Shown: positions 35,739 to 45,301, counted from the first letter of the stretch. The stretch is DNA of 55,249 bases from Flavimaricola sp. (GCA_029255105.1 JAQWWH010000098.1:1-55249), one strand, 5' to 3'. Notes: a model not told the origin generated them from the letters alone. A program made the numbers and translations.

Positions 35739-36367
35739 GAGTGACCGCCCTAATAGGCACTATTCTGGCCCTGTCTGCCTGTGGAACAGAGTCTAACACC
35801 GCCCAATCCTTCTTGCAGATCCTTGCGCCGGGACAGCCTTCCGGCCCGAGCGAGCGGTTTGCGGCCATGACCGGATCAACGGCCCCTCTGCTGCAGGTCG
35901 GGATTGAAGAGGCAGGGACCGCCACCTACGCACTGCTGGAAGTCAGCCGCGATGGGGTCGATTCATTCATCACCCCGGATGACGTGGCGCTGATCCTCGA
36001 ACGGGGCATGCTGCGGGGCACACGCGGGCTTGCCCAGGCAATGCTTGCCTCTGATATTTCGGCCTCATTGCAAGCGGTCCTGTCCGTGCAGCCGGGCGAG
36101 GTGACGCGGTTTCACACCTTTCTGGACGGTGAGAACAACGCCGTTACCCGAAGCTATGTCTGCCAGATTGCCGTCGCTGGACCTCGCAATATCGCAATTG
36201 GTCCCCTCAACATCGATACAGAGTTGATGACGGAAGAGTGCCGCAATGCTGAACAGAGTTTCACCAATGTCTATTGGGTCCAAACCGCGCCGCCCCGCAT
36301 CGTCCAATCGCGCCAATGGGCGGGCGATTTCAACGGCATGCTCGTGATGCGCGATGTGGAACGGTAG
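35735..36367 (+). CDS. YjbF-like exopolysaccharide lipoprotein
   Basis: The 210-residue protein has a lipoprotein signal: MRVTALIGTILALSAC with the lipobox LSAC. The rest (LLQVGIEEAGTATYALLEVSRDGVDSFI, then RFHTFLDGENNAVTRSYVC) matches the YjbF pattern. It should be anchored in the outer membrane, periplasmic side, and act with the YjbH-like protein encoded just upstream with a 4-nt overlap. Two further Cys pairs could form a disulfide. Confidence 0.85.
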   Translation: MRVTALIGTILALSACGTESNTAQSFLQILAPGQPSGPSERFAAMTGSTAPLLQVGIEEAGTATYALLEVSRDGVDSFITPDDVALILERGMLRGTRGLAQAMLASDISASLQAVLSVQPGEVTRFHTFLDGENNAVTRSYVCQIAVAGPRNIAIGPLNIDTELMTEECRNAEQSFTNVYWVQTAPPRIVQSRQWAGDFNGMLVMRDVER

Positions 36368-36412
36368 GGCTGACCAGCATTTTTGACCTTGTTAGTGCCT
36401 AATCAACGCCGA

Positions 36413-37756
36413 TCAGGCGTCCTTGATTACGCAGGCCGCGATATGGTCCGGGCCACGGTCCGACAGCTGAACCTCGCCAACTTCCTGGAACCGCACCCTG
36501 AGCGTTCGGCCGTCAACCGTCAGACTTTCCATTGCGCTGCGCATGCTGGCGGGGGTGGCATCCGATCGCAAGGCCTGCGCCAAGCGTTCTGCCGAACCCT
36601 CGTCCTCAAACGCAAGCTCTCCTGCAAAGTCGCTGTGTCGTGACACGTCGGAAAGCGACTCGAAGAGGTCTTCGGATCGTTCGAGCAATCGGACGATGTC
36701 GTCCAACTCCCACCCACAATTGGGTGTCGCGACAGGGCAGCGGGTGTGGAAATGGCATCCCCGGGGAGGCCTTGCCGGATCAGGAATAGAGCCGTCCAAT
36801 GCGGCGAACTTGGCGACCTGAGGGTCATCCACGGCCAGATCGGGTTTGGCGGCGATGAGCGCGCGCGTATAGGGATGGGCCGCCGCATCGAACAGTGTCC
36901 GGGTTGGCCCGGCCTCAACTACACGGCCGAGGTACATCGTGACGATCCGGTCTGCCATATGCTCCACCACCGAAAGGTCGTGGGTGACAAACAGATAGGC
37001 AAGGTTTCTTTCGGCCTGCAGATCATTAAGCAGGTTCAGGATCTGCGCCTGTACCGATACGTCAAGCGCGCTGGTCGGCTCATCCAGGATGATCAGTTCA
37101 GGATCAAGCGCGAGGGCGCGGGCAATCGAGATTCGCTGGCGCTGGCCCCCTGAAAACTGGTGCGGATAGCGGTAGAGGTGCTGCCGACCAAGGCCCACCT
37201 GCTCCAGCAGTTCGACGACCCGCTCTGTCAGAGCCTCTCCTGATGCTTCCTTGTGGACTCGCAGGGGACGGCCGACGATGTCGATGACAAGGTGTCGGGG
37301 GTTGAGCGATGAAAAGCTGTCCTGAAACACCATCTGGCAATTGCGCCGAAACCGGGACTGGGCCGCCTTTGGCATGGTGGCAATGCCGTGCGCCGCCTCA
37401 AGCGGGGCAAGCGCCGCTGCGCGGGCGTCTTCGGGGAGCGCGTAGGCAGCGTTGAGCTTGCTCAAGGCCGCCGTGTCCAGATTGAAGTAGCTGCCGCCAG
37501 AGGTTGGGGACAAAAGCCCGCTGGCCAATCGGCCCAACGTCGTCTTGCCGCAACCGGACTCACCCACAAGGCCCAATGTCTCACCGGGGCGTATGTCAAA
37601 GCTGACCCCGTCGACGGCCCGGACATGACCCACAACGCGCTGAAGCGCGCCAGCGCGGATGGGAAAGTGTTTCGAGATGCCGCGAAGGCTGAGAACACTG
37701 CCGGAGGCAGCTTCAGAGGCCTGTTCGGGCGTGGGAAGGCGGCTCATATCCGTCAT
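36413..37756 (-). CDS. ABC transporter ATP-binding protein, OppF type, with N- and C-terminal additions
   Basis: The 447-residue ATPase is longer than the usual 320-350. Walker A is GESGCGKTT, followed by an insert of about 50 residues rich in Ala ([15 protein letters not shown]) before the Q-loop ([14 protein letters not shown]). The signature is FSGGQRQR, Walker [13 protein letters not shown] and H-loop VTHDLS. The oligopeptide extension has [17 protein letters not shown], followed by about 110 extra residues (from [13 protein letters not shown]). It overlaps the preceding gene by 4 nt and closes the five-gene importer operon running from 42767. Confidence 0.88.
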   Translation of the reverse strand: MTDMSRLPTPEQASEAASGSVLSLRGISKHFPIRAGALQRVVGHVRAVDGVSFDIRPGETLGLVGESGCGKTTLGRLASGLLSPTSGGSYFNLDTAALSKLNAAYALPEDARAAALAPLEAAHGIATMPKAAQSRFRRNCQMVFQDSFSSLNPRHLVIDIVGRPLRVHKEASGEALTERVVELLEQVGLGRQHLYRYPHQFSGGQRQRISIARALALDPELIILDEPTSALDVSVQAQILNLLNDLQAERNLAYLFVTHDLSVVEHMADRIVTMYLGRVVEAGPTRTLFDAAAHPYTRALIAAKPDLAVDDPQVAKFAALDGSIPDPARPPRGCHFHTRCPVATPNCGWELDDIVRLLERSEDLFESLSDVSRHSDFAGELAFEDEGSAERLAQALRSDATPASMRSAMESLTVDGRTLRVRFQEVGEVQLSDRGPDHIAACVIKDA

Positions 37757-39066
37757 TCTGCGGCCTCTGTTTTCGGGCTGGTTGGGTGTTCAAGAAAGCA
37801 GGCCACATCATGTCCGGGGTTCACGGCGGACAAGATCGGGTCAGACGCGGTGCATGCGGCATGTACTTGGGCACATCTGTCGGCAAATCGACAGGATGGT
37901 TTGGGGTCCACCAATTCGGGCACCGATCCGGGAATCGCGGCCAGTTTCCCCCTTGGGGTTCGGGTGGTCGGCACCGCGGCCAACAGACCCTTGGTATAGG
38001 GATGGCGGGGGTCGTTAAAAATCTGGTCGGTTTCACCAATCTCGACCACCCGGCCCGCATACATGACCGCCACGCGGTCGCAGATGCGTCGGACGACCGA
38101 AAGGTCGTGGCTGATGTAGATGACGCTGCTGCCCCGTTTGGCCTGCAACTGGCCGATCAGGTCAAGGATTCGGGCCTGAACAGTGACATCCAGGGCCGTC
38201 GTCGGTTCATCCGCGATGATGAGGTCAGGGTCGCAGGCCAGCGCCTGGGCGATCATCACCCGCTGGCGCATGCCACCCGACAGCTCGTGTGGATAGCTGC
38301 GCATGATGTTGCGCGGGTTGGGGATCTGGGTTTCACCCAGCGCGGCTGCGATCCGGTTGTCGAGCGCCTGCCGCACACTTTGTGCCCGACGGCGCAAGGG
38401 CGGCCAAAGGGCTGCGGCCATCCGATCCGTCCGGCGATCCCGTTGTCCGGCCAGTCGACGCAGGGCACCTGCCTGAAATCCGCTTTCACCACTGTCGATG
38501 CCAGCCTCTTCGAGCAGGTCCACGCTGCGGTGCTGCAAGAAGACCTCGCCCAATTGCTCTCCGATGGTCAGGGTCGGGTTGAGGGCCTTGCCCGGGTCCT
38601 GAAAGATCATTGCGATCCGGTCGCCCCGGATACCGCGCATCTGCTTGTCCGACACCTTGAGCAGATCCAGAGTTTCAGCGCCGGTCCCCTGACAGTCTGG
38701 GCAACCCTGGCCCCGGCAGGTGGGGCAGGGCGTTGGGCGGCGGCCAGACCCGCCACATTGGGCGCAGCCTTCCCCACCGCAGCCACCACAGCTGGTCTGA
38801 GGCCGGAACATCACGCTGCCACCGGCCAGAATGCCCGGCGGCACCGGCAAAAGGCGCAGGAAGGCCCGGCCAGTCACTGACTTGCCGCAGCCCGTCTCGC
38901 CCACAAGGCCAAGCGTCTCGCCGTCGCGGACATCGAAATCGACACCATCAACCGCATGCACGCGACCCGCCTTGGACCGGAAATGAACCTTTAGCCCCCG
39001 AACCGAGGCAATCGTCGCGGGGGCCACGGTCTGTGCCCCGGTTGTATCAGTCTTGGAAATGCTCAT
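37753..39066 (-). CDS. ABC transporter ATP-binding protein, OppD type, with DnaJ-like zinc-finger insert
   Basis: The 437-residue ATPase has Walker A GETGCGKS (about 56-63). Between it and the Q-loop Gln (about 156, [10 protein letters not shown]) lies an insert with eight Cys at 93, 96, 101, 104, 114, 117, 122 and 125. These form four perfect CXXCXGXG motifs ([32 protein letters not shown]), the repeat of the DnaJ zinc-binding domain. A second insert of about 60 residues precedes the signature LSGGMRQR. Walker B is [13 protein letters not shown]-loop ISHDLS. It overlaps its neighbours by 4 nt each, so it belongs to the operon. The zinc site may tune coupling or regulation; this is inference. 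Confidence 0.9.
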   Translation of the reverse strand: MSISKTDTTGAQTVAPATIASVRGLKVHFRSKAGRVHAVDGVDFDVRDGETLGLVGETGCGKSVTGRAFLRLLPVPPGILAGGSVMFRPQTSCGGCGGEGCAQCGGSGRRPTPCPTCRGQGCPDCQGTGAETLDLLKVSDKQMRGIRGDRIAMIFQDPGKALNPTLTIGEQLGEVFLQHRSVDLLEEAGIDSGESGFQAGALRRLAGQRDRRTDRMAAALWPPLRRRAQSVRQALDNRIAAALGETQIPNPRNIMRSYPHELSGGMRQRVMIAQALACDPDLIIADEPTTALDVTVQARILDLIGQLQAKRGSSVIYISHDLSVVRRICDRVAVMYAGRVVEIGETDQIFNDPRHPYTKGLLAAVPTTRTPRGKLAAIPGSVPELVDPKPSCRFADRCAQVHAACTASDPILSAVNPGHDVACFLEHPTSPKTEAAE

Positions 39067-39992
39067 CGCCGGGACTCTGTACGTGGGTCGAGTGCGTCGC
39101 GCAGGCCGTCACCCAAAAGGTTGAAGGCAAGGGCCCAGAGAAAGATCATCAGACCCGGAAACGTCGAGGCCCACCAACGCCCCGAGGCAATCCCTGCCTG
39201 CCCTTCGGATACCAGAACGCCCCATTCGGCGATCCCGGATTCGGACAGGCCAATAAAGGACAGGGTTGCCCCGATGAGAACGATCGCGCCCATGTCGAGG
39301 GTGGCCTGAACCACCAGCGGTGTTGCGGCGTTGGGCAGGATGTCGCGGAAATAGATGTTCAGGCGGCTGTCCCCGATCACTCGGGCGGCATCCACATAGT
39401 CATTCTGTTTCACCAGAATGATCTGTGCCCGCATGATCCGGGCATATTTGACCCAGAAGACAAGGCACAGCGACAGGATGATGTTGGTGAAGGACGGCCC
39501 AAGGATTGCGGCAATCGCGAGGGCAAAGATCAGCTCTGGGATCGACAGAAACACATCGACGATCCGCATCAGGATTTCGTCGACCTTGCCGCCGACCATG
39601 CCCGCGATGCTGCCGATTGCGGTGCCGATCACGACGGTCACCCCGACCACGACGATTGACAGTTGCAGCGATGTCCGGCTGCCCCAGATGACCCCATACA
39701 GAACGTCACCGCCGGTGTTGGTCGTTCCCAAAGGATGGCCGGGCGTGCCGGGCGGCATCCGCAAGGCGCCCCAGTCACGCGGCATCTGGTAGGGGTCTGG
39801 CGTGTTCGCCTGCGTCAGCCACGGCGCAAACAGCGCCATCCCAAGCATGCCAAAGATAAGGATCAGGCCGAAAACGGTTGTCGGGTTGGACAGGATCAGG
39901 CCGAGCAATTCTCCGCCACGCCGAAGCCGGACGCGCAGGGCGCTGTCTTGCCGGCGCCGGATGGGTGCGCCTTCGATGTTCGTGTTTGCCAT
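39063..39992 (-). CDS. ABC transporter permease, DppC/OppC type
   Basis: The 309-residue membrane protein has a short N-terminal cytoplasmic stretch, a first helix (TTVFGLILIFGMLGMALFA) and the family GHPLGTTNTGGDVL segment. The EAA-type coupling motif reads YVDAARVIGDSRLNIYFRDILPN, and the late helices end in LLGDGLRDALDPR. It is one of the two channel subunits of the importer. Its stop overlaps the OppD-type start by 4 nt; it starts 3 nt after the DppB-type stop. Confidence 0.9.
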   Translation of the reverse strand: MANTNIEGAPIRRRQDSALRVRLRRGGELLGLILSNPTTVFGLILIFGMLGMALFAPWLTQANTPDPYQMPRDWGALRMPPGTPGHPLGTTNTGGDVLYGVIWGSRTSLQLSIVVVGVTVVIGTAIGSIAGMVGGKVDEILMRIVDVFLSIPELIFALAIAAILGPSFTNIILSLCLVFWVKYARIMRAQIILVKQNDYVDAARVIGDSRLNIYFRDILPNAATPLVVQATLDMGAIVLIGATLSFIGLSESGIAEWGVLVSEGQAGIASGRWWASTFPGLMIFLWALAFNLLGDGLRDALDPRTESRR

Positions 39993-39995
39993 GGT

Positions 39996-41009
39996 TCAGT
40001 CCCCCAAACGGACGCGGGGGTCCAGCTTTGCGTAGATGATGTCGACGACCAGATTGGCGACCAGGAAAAGGACGCTGGTGAACAGCACGTAGGTCATGAT
40101 GGTCGCCTGATCGCCGCGGACGACGGCACTGGCCATCCAGCGGCCCAGTCCGGGCCAGCGAAAGATGATCTCGGCCGCGATGGCGCCTTGCATGAGAAAG
40201 GCGATGGTTAGGCCGATTACCGTGACCGTCGGCACCAGCGCATTGCGGCGGGCGTGCCGCTTGAGGACCAGCCGCTCGGGCAGGCCTTTGGCCCGTGCCG
40301 CGTCGACGTAATCCTGCTGCAATTCTTCGATAAGGGAGGACCGCATCATCCGGGCGATGATTGCGACGGCCCCGAACCCAAGTGTGATCGAGGGCAAGAC
40401 AAGATGCCAAAGGGCATCCATAAGGGCTGTCCAGCTACCGGCGAGTATCGCGTCAAGGGTGTAAAAACCGGTGGGGTGGGCGATGCTTTCCCAGATGTCA
40501 TTGGTGCTACGCCCGACGGGGAACCAGCCCAGGTTGGCCCAGAACACGATCAACAGGACGATGCCAAACCAGAACAACGGCAGGCTTGCCCCACTGACGG
40601 CGACGATCCGGGTGATATGGTCTGGCATCTTGTTGCGCCTGACCCCCGCATAGGTGCCCAGCCAAAGGCCAAGGGCAACGGCGACGACGGCCGCAGCAAC
40701 CGAAAGCTCCATCGTTGCGGCGAACTTGGCCGGGAACACCTCGGCCACAGGGGCCGATGCCACGCCGGACCAGCCAAAATCGCCCTGGGTCACACCGCGC
40801 AGCCAATAGGCGTACTGAACCGGAAGCGGCTTATCCAGATTGTAGCGTTGTTCGATCTGAAGGACTTCTTCGGGCGACATCTCGTGGCTAAGGTAGACCC
40901 CGACGGGCGACCCCGCGATGCGGGTCAGCGAGAACACGATTATAGACACGCCCAATAGCAGGATGGGCAGGGCAATCAGACGCCGGATGATATAGTCGCG
41001 AAGCTGCAT
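39996..41009 (-). CDS. ABC transporter permease, DppB/OppB type
   Basis: The 337-residue protein begins MQLRDYIIRRLIALPILLLG, the DppB helix 1, with the SLTRIAGSPVGVYL loop and a LDKPLPVQYAYWL segment. It has the coupling motif YVDAARAKGLPERLVLKRHARRNALVP. It pairs with the next permease. A hairpin (41063-41097) and 99 nt separate it from the binding-protein gene. Confidence 0.9.
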   Translation of the reverse strand: MQLRDYIIRRLIALPILLLGVSIIVFSLTRIAGSPVGVYLSHEMSPEEVLQIEQRYNLDKPLPVQYAYWLRGVTQGDFGWSGVASAPVAEVFPAKFAATMELSVAAAVVAVALGLWLGTYAGVRRNKMPDHITRIVAVSGASLPLFWFGIVLLIVFWANLGWFPVGRSTNDIWESIAHPTGFYTLDAILAGSWTALMDALWHLVLPSITLGFGAVAIIARMMRSSLIEELQQDYVDAARAKGLPERLVLKRHARRNALVPTVTVIGLTIAFLMQGAIAAEIIFRWPGLGRWMASAVVRGDQATIMTYVLFTSVLFLVANLVVDIIYAKLDPRVRLGD

Positions 41010-41062
41010 GGGTCTCGTTTCAAAAGGTTGAGATCGTCATGGGCGGAACAGTCGGTCGGAAC

Positions 41063-41097
41063 GCCATTGGCGCATGCCCGGAGGCACCGCCAATGGC
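41063..41097 (-). terminator. Stem-loop after binding-protein gene
   Basis: The arms GCCATTGGCG and CGCCAATGGC are perfect 10-bp complements around a 15-nt loop, with no T-tract. It lies just after the binding-protein stop and before the permease start, so it may stabilise the binding-protein message or reduce read-through. It is one of four such hairpins after binding-protein genes in this window. Confidence 0.6.
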
Positions 41098-41108
41098 AGA
41101 CTTCTGGT

Positions 41109-42767
41109 CTACTGAGCCTTGTCGTAGAGCGCGAAGTTCATCGAGGGGCGCGGCCAGAGCGGCTGAATGACCATCCCATTGATCCAGTCACGGTAGGCAG
41201 TGACAGCACCTTCCTGGGCCCCGATCAGCCACATCGGATCATCGTAAAGGACCTGCTGGGCCTCTGCGATCATCCCGGCACGGACGGTCGGGTCCAATTC
41301 CTCGGCGATGGCGTCAATCAATGCGCCGACAGCCTCGGGATCTGCATAGCCATTCGCAAAACCATGCACCTCGCCCCATTCACCATCGGGATGCGAGTAG
41401 GTTTCAAGGTAGGCCGAAGGGTCCGCCGCGGGATCGCCGTTCTTGGCCCACATGGCATACTCGACCGGGTTCTGTGACAGCGCCTCATCGAACACAGCCT
41501 CGGCCACGCCCGCCACGTTGATCCGGAAGTTCGGGTTCAGACTTTCGATCGAATCCTTGAGGATCAGACACTGAATTTCGAACAATGAGCCGGATTCTAC
41601 GACGACAGACACGGTAAAGCCTTCGTCCCAGACGCCGGCCTCGCGGAACAGGCGCTCTGCCTCGGCCAGGTCCTGAGTGTCATAAATTGGGGCATCGGGA
41701 TCATAGCCGAAAACACCGATCGGGACGTAGTGAGGGTTCACCTGACCAAAGCCTGCAAGCGCCCCGTTGATAAAGGCGTTGTAGTCGAAGGCATAGTTGA
41801 ACGCCTTGCGAATACGGACGTCATGGAAGAAATCCAGCGGGATCGTGTCGCCTTCGGGCAGCGCCCCTTCTGGAATGTTGAGGTTGAAGCCGATGTGCAG
41901 CGGCTCAAGCAGCAGGCCTTCGCTGTAGATGATGACACCTTCGGCGCCTTCAAGGTCGGCGACATAGGAAGGGTCGGTTTCAACCGTGTCGAACTCGCCC
42001 GCGCGCAGGCCAAGAACGCGGACATCCGGATCAAGGCCGAATTCCCAACGGACATGATCAAACGCCATGTCGCCCCAATAGTCGTCGTTGACTTCAAGGG
42101 TCAGGTTCTCGGTCCGGTTCCACGTGGTCAGACGGTAGGGTCCGGTACCGACCGGCGTGTCGGACATGTATTCGTTCGGTTCACCTGCAACGACGCCGCC
42201 GTTAGCCTCAACCGCGTCCTGGCTGACGATGGAAGCGGTCATTGGCAGAACGGACGAATAAAGGAAGCTCGCGTCCACCTCGTTCAGTGTCACTTCAAAG
42301 GTATAGTCATCAACCACCCTGGTCTCAGCGACCTTGTCGCTCAGGATGTCGGACGCGCTTTCGGGGAGGTCCATCTCCATGACCCGATCCCATGAAAACT
42401 TGACGTCGTCAGCCGTGAACGCGGTGCCGTCATGGAACGTGACGCCCTCACGCAGGGGGAACGTATAGGTCAGTCCGTCCTCCGAGATCAGGCCATTGTC
42501 GCGGGTCGGGACCTGCGTGGCCAAGGATGGCAGCAACTCGGCCGAACCGGGGCCAACGGCCAGCAGGCGGTCGTAGACGTGAAAAATGACCGCCTCGCCC
42601 CCTGCTCCAGGCTCTACCTGGGCCGGATCAAGTGTGGCCGGTTCTTCGTCGGCACCGTGGACAATTGTGTCCCGCGCATTCTGCGCTGTTGCCGGTACGG
42701 CCAGCATCAGGCCCGCTGCCAATGCAGCGGCCCAACGGGCCGAATCATGTGTTTCACCCTTTGACAA
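41109..42767 (-). CDS. ABC transporter substrate-binding protein (peptide/nickel family 5)
   Basis: The 552-residue protein starts at a TTG with GGGGAGGAG upstream. Its signal sequence is ALAAGLMLAVPATAQ, and the family's LDPAQVEPGAG and FHDGTAFTADDVKFSWDRVM segments follow. DVRIRKAFNYAFDYNAFING is the usual later motif. The nearer in-frame ATG or GTG options are out of frame or lie within the signal region, so TTG is chosen; upstream in-frame codons lack a ribosome site. It is divergent from the amino-acid-type importer, with three LacI-type operators between. Confidence 0.88.
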   Translation of the reverse strand: MSKGETHDSARWAAALAAGLMLAVPATAQNARDTIVHGADEEPATLDPAQVEPGAGGEAVIFHVYDRLLAVGPGSAELLPSLATQVPTRDNGLISEDGLTYTFPLREGVTFHDGTAFTADDVKFSWDRVMEMDLPESASDILSDKVAETRVVDDYTFEVTLNEVDASFLYSSVLPMTASIVSQDAVEANGGVVAGEPNEYMSDTPVGTGPYRLTTWNRTENLTLEVNDDYWGDMAFDHVRWEFGLDPDVRVLGLRAGEFDTVETDPSYVADLEGAEGVIIYSEGLLLEPLHIGFNLNIPEGALPEGDTIPLDFFHDVRIRKAFNYAFDYNAFINGALAGFGQVNPHYVPIGVFGYDPDAPIYDTQDLAEAERLFREAGVWDEGFTVSVVVESGSLFEIQCLILKDSIESLNPNFRINVAGVAEAVFDEALSQNPVEYAMWAKNGDPAADPSAYLETYSHPDGEWGEVHGFANGYADPEAVGALIDAIAEELDPTVRAGMIAEAQQVLYDDPMWLIGAQEGAVTAYRDWINGMVIQPLWPRPSMNFALYDKAQ

Positions 42768-42843
42768 ATCTTTCTCCTCCCCTTCGCAAGCTGGACATTC
42801 AAGGTGGAGATCCGACGCGAAAGCCCCCGGCCACCAAGAGTCA

Positions 42844-42857
42844 CGCAATCGATTGCG
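42844..42857. promoter_or_regulatory. LacI-type operator 1
   Basis: CGCAATCGATTGCG is a perfect 14-bp palindrome with a central CG, typical of LacI/GalR operators. It lies 77-90 nt upstream of the TTG start of the peptide-type binding protein. Confidence 0.75.
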
Positions 42858-42990
42858 CGTAACGACGAATACCGAAGAAAGGGCTTCTTGTCCACGGATT
42901 CTTGCCCAGTCTCGGTCGCTGGGTAGGCATTGGCATGCCGAGGCGGCTGTTCAGCATGTTCCTTGGCGACGCCTCGAGTGGCGCGGGAAG

Positions 42991-43004
42991 TGCAAACGAT
43001 TGTA
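42991..43004. promoter_or_regulatory. LacI-type operator 2
   Basis: TGCAAACGATTGTA matches the same motif with two mismatched symmetric positions. It is in the middle of the divergent region between the two importer operons. Confidence 0.7.
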
Positions 43005-43088
43005 TTTACTTGAATACCAATAAAACTGAATCGGCGCCGGTGATGTTCAGCACGACACGCTTGCCAAAAAAAAACATCAAGCCTAACC

Positions 43089-43102
43089 TGCAAACGATTG
43101 CG
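43089..43102. promoter_or_regulatory. LacI-type operator 3
   Basis: TGCAAACGATTGCG matches the consensus CGCAA-n-CGATTGCA with near-palindromic arms. It lies about 104 nt before the start of the amino-acid-type binding protein, near where its promoter should be. Confidence 0.75.
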
Positions 43103-43205
43103 CTAGCTGGTTGGTGAACTGCGAGGAGGGCGGTTCGCCGACAGGGACGGGTGGTGCAACTCAGTCAATCGGCCTAACACGCGGCCGAACCAAGGGAGAG
43201 AGACA

Positions 43206-44486
43206 ATGCAAGCTAGATTATTGACGGCTGTTGTTACTGCCGTGGCGGTTGCCACGCCTGCGTTGGCACAAGATGTTTTACGGATCGGCGCGTCACTGCC
43301 GCTGACCGGGAATTTTTCAGTGTCAGGCGAAAAGCATGAGCAGGGCTATTCGCTCTGCGTTGATCTTATCAACGAGACTGGCGGCCTTATTGATCGTCCG
43401 GTCGAGTTGCTGGTCAGTGACAACCGGTCTGACAACGCCACGGCCATCAGCCAGTACGAGCGTTTCATCAACGTGAACGGGGTCGAGGCCGTCTTTGGCA
43501 CGTTCTCAAGCCGCCTTACCTTTCCGGTAGCAAGCATCCTGTCCCGCAACGGTTTCGTGCACCCTGTGCCTGCCGGTGGCGCGCTGCGAATTTACACGCA
43601 GGGCTATGAGGGCATCTACTACATGCAGCCCAACGCGGCTGAGTACGTCGGATCCAGCCTTCGCGACCTGATCGCTGACCGCGTGGACGAGGCTGACCGC
43701 CCGACGTCCGTTGCCGTCGTCTGGGCAGATGACTTTTTTGCCAACGCCGTTGCTGCCGGTCTTTTGGGGCAGCAGGTCATGGACCCGGCCGATGGTAGCC
43801 TCGTTGCTGATCTTGCACCCGGCTATCTGGTCGAAGCCGGCCTTGAGATCCAGATGGAAGAGCGTTGGCCCGAAGAGGGGTTCAACGATTGGCTTAACCT
43901 TGCCAATTCGATCAAGAACTCCGGCGCCGAACTCATCGTTGGTCTTACAGCATCCGCCGAAGAAGCCTCGCAGCTGACCCGCGCCCTGCAGACCGTTCGC
44001 GCCGACCCCAAGATGGTGTATCTGAGCCAGGGCACGCAGGCGGAATACTACGAAAGCGTTGGCAATGCGTCGAACGGCGTCCTTGTCCACACTTCCTGGC
44101 ACCCGAACGCTCCGTTTGAGGGTGTTCTGGGCGGCGAGGCCTTCAGCAACGCTGATTTCATCGCAGCCTTTGCGGCCAAGTACGGCTTTGACCCTGACGA
44201 AGATTCGGCCATCCCCTTCGCTGTCTGCCAGGCAATGGCTCAGGCGATCACGGCGACCGGCACCACCGACAACTCGGTCATGGACGAATGGCTGAGCGCG
44301 CGGACCCTTGAGGATCCGGTTCGCACCATCCTGGGCCGCTTTGCCTGGGACGAGCGTGGCCTGCCGATCGGAAAGCCGTTCCTGATGGCCCAGTGGCAGA
44401 ACGACGGTGAGCTGAACTTTGTCTATCCGCTGGACGAGTTCCCCGGAACGGCCGATCTGGTCTACCCCAAGAACGGCTGGGAATAA
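43206..44486 (+). CDS. ABC transporter substrate-binding protein, branched-chain amino-acid (HAAT) type
   Basis: The 426-residue protein has a signal peptide (LTAVVTAVAVATPALAQ), then RIGASLPLTGNFSVSGEKHEQGY, typical of the periplasmic-binding-protein family 6 (LivJ-like). It ends DLVYPKNGWE. GAGAGAGA-type purine sequence precedes the ATG. It should feed the LivGFHM-type components encoded next. Family members bind amino acids, amides, urea or aromatic acids, so the substrate is open. A hairpin follows the stop. Confidence 0.9.
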   Translation: MQARLLTAVVTAVAVATPALAQDVLRIGASLPLTGNFSVSGEKHEQGYSLCVDLINETGGLIDRPVELLVSDNRSDNATAISQYERFINVNGVEAVFGTFSSRLTFPVASILSRNGFVHPVPAGGALRIYTQGYEGIYYMQPNAAEYVGSSLRDLIADRVDEADRPTSVAVVWADDFFANAVAAGLLGQQVMDPADGSLVADLAPGYLVEAGLEIQMEERWPEEGFNDWLNLANSIKNSGAELIVGLTASAEEASQLTRALQTVRADPKMVYLSQGTQAEYYESVGNASNGVLVHTSWHPNAPFEGVLGGEAFSNADFIAAFAAKYGFDPDEDSAIPFAVCQAMAQAITATGTTDNSVMDEWLSARTLEDPVRTILGRFAWDERGLPIGKPFLMAQWQNDGELNFVYPLDEFPGTADLVYPKNGWE

Positions 44487-44495
44487 CCAAGCCAA

Positions 44496-44521
44496 CCGGT
44501 TGCCGCAATTGCGGCAGCCGG
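44496..44521 (+). terminator. Stem-loop after HAAT binding-protein gene
   Basis: A 26-nt nearly perfect inverted repeat (arms CCGGTTGCCGCAA and TTGCGGCAGCCGG, one G-T pair) begins 9 nt past the stop. With essentially no loop it may act as a stabilising 3' hairpin rather than a strong terminator, since four transport genes follow. Confidence 0.6.
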
Positions 44522-44560
44522 ACCCTTTCCAGACATGTTCCGACATCGAAAGGCCTGTGC

Positions 44561-45301
44561 ATGCTCGAGGTCAAGAATCTATGCAAATACTTCGGTGGTA
44601 TTCGCGCCGTCGATGATTGCTCTTTCAAGGTGGACAAAGGGTCGATCACCGCGTTGATCGGTCCGAATGGCGCGGGCAAGACGACGGCGTTCAATTGCAT
44701 CAGCCGCACAGCCCAACCCACCTCGGGCGAGGTCTGGCTGGATGGCCAGCGGATAGACCAGCTGCGCCCCAACAAGATCACGATGATGGGCCTAAGCCGG
44801 ACGTTCCAGATCAGCCGTAACCTGTCCGAGATGACGGTGCTGGAGAACATGATCGTCCAGGCCAAGGTCGAGGGATTTCGCGGCCTGTTCCGCCCGGCCA
44901 TTTCGCCTGAAGAGCGGGACAAGGCGATGGAGATCCTGGATTTCCTCGGCATCACCCGGATCGCGTATGAGGACGGGTCGAACCTGTCCTATGGACAAAA
45001 GAAACTGATGGATTTCGGCGCGCTTTTGATGTCGGACCCCAAGATCATTCTGCTCGATGAACCAGCCGGCGGGGTCAATATGTCCCTGCTGGAAGAGATC
45101 ATGACCCATATTCGCCGCCTCAACGAACGCGGCCTGACGGTGCTGATCGTCGAACACAACATGGACCTTGTCATGCGTCTGTCCCATCGGGTCGTCGTCA
45201 TGGCCCAGGGCACCGTGATCTGCGAAGGCTCGCCCGAAGTTGTCCGAAACGATCCGGCCGTTCTGGAAGCCTATCTTGGCATGCCGGAGGACGCAGCATG
45301 A
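44561..45301 (+). CDS. ABC transporter ATP-binding protein, LivG type
   Basis: The 246-residue ATPase begins MLEVKNLCKYFGGIRAVDD. It has Walker A GPNGAGKTT, a Q-loop region near SRTFQISRNLSEM, the signature LSYGQ in place of LSGGQ, Walker B IILLDEPAGGVN and H-loop VEHNM. LivG-type ATPases typically carry LSYGQ and DEPxxGxN. It acts with LivF. Its stop overlaps the next start by 4 nt. Confidence 0.93.
   Translation: MLEVKNLCKYFGGIRAVDDCSFKVDKGSITALIGPNGAGKTTAFNCISRTAQPTSGEVWLDGQRIDQLRPNKITMMGLSRTFQISRNLSEMTVLENMIVQAKVEGFRGLFRPAISPEERDKAMEILDFLGITRIAYEDGSNLSYGQKKLMDFGALLMSDPKIILLDEPAGGVNMSLLEEIMTHIRRLNERGLTVLIVEHNMDLVMRLSHRVVVMAQGTVICEGSPEVVRNDPAVLEAYLGMPEDAA

Larger units (their letters stand above)
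42768..43205. other. 438-nt divergent promoter region with three LacI-type operators
   Basis: This region separates the leftward peptide-type importer from the rightward amino-acid-type importer and holds no gene. Three near-identical palindromes lie in it (centres about 42850, 42997, 43095). Their centres are 147 and 98 nt apart. It also has an A-run near 43065. It is a control region shared by two transport operons. Confidence 0.8.

Noticed and set aside
43060..43080. A run of A as an attenuator or slip site
   Set aside because: It is in a promoter region without a gene or a hairpin, so no function can be assigned.
43506..44546. A leftward open frame of 346 codons
   Set aside because: It is antisense to the HAAT binding protein gene, which has a signal peptide and family motifs; the antisense product has none.
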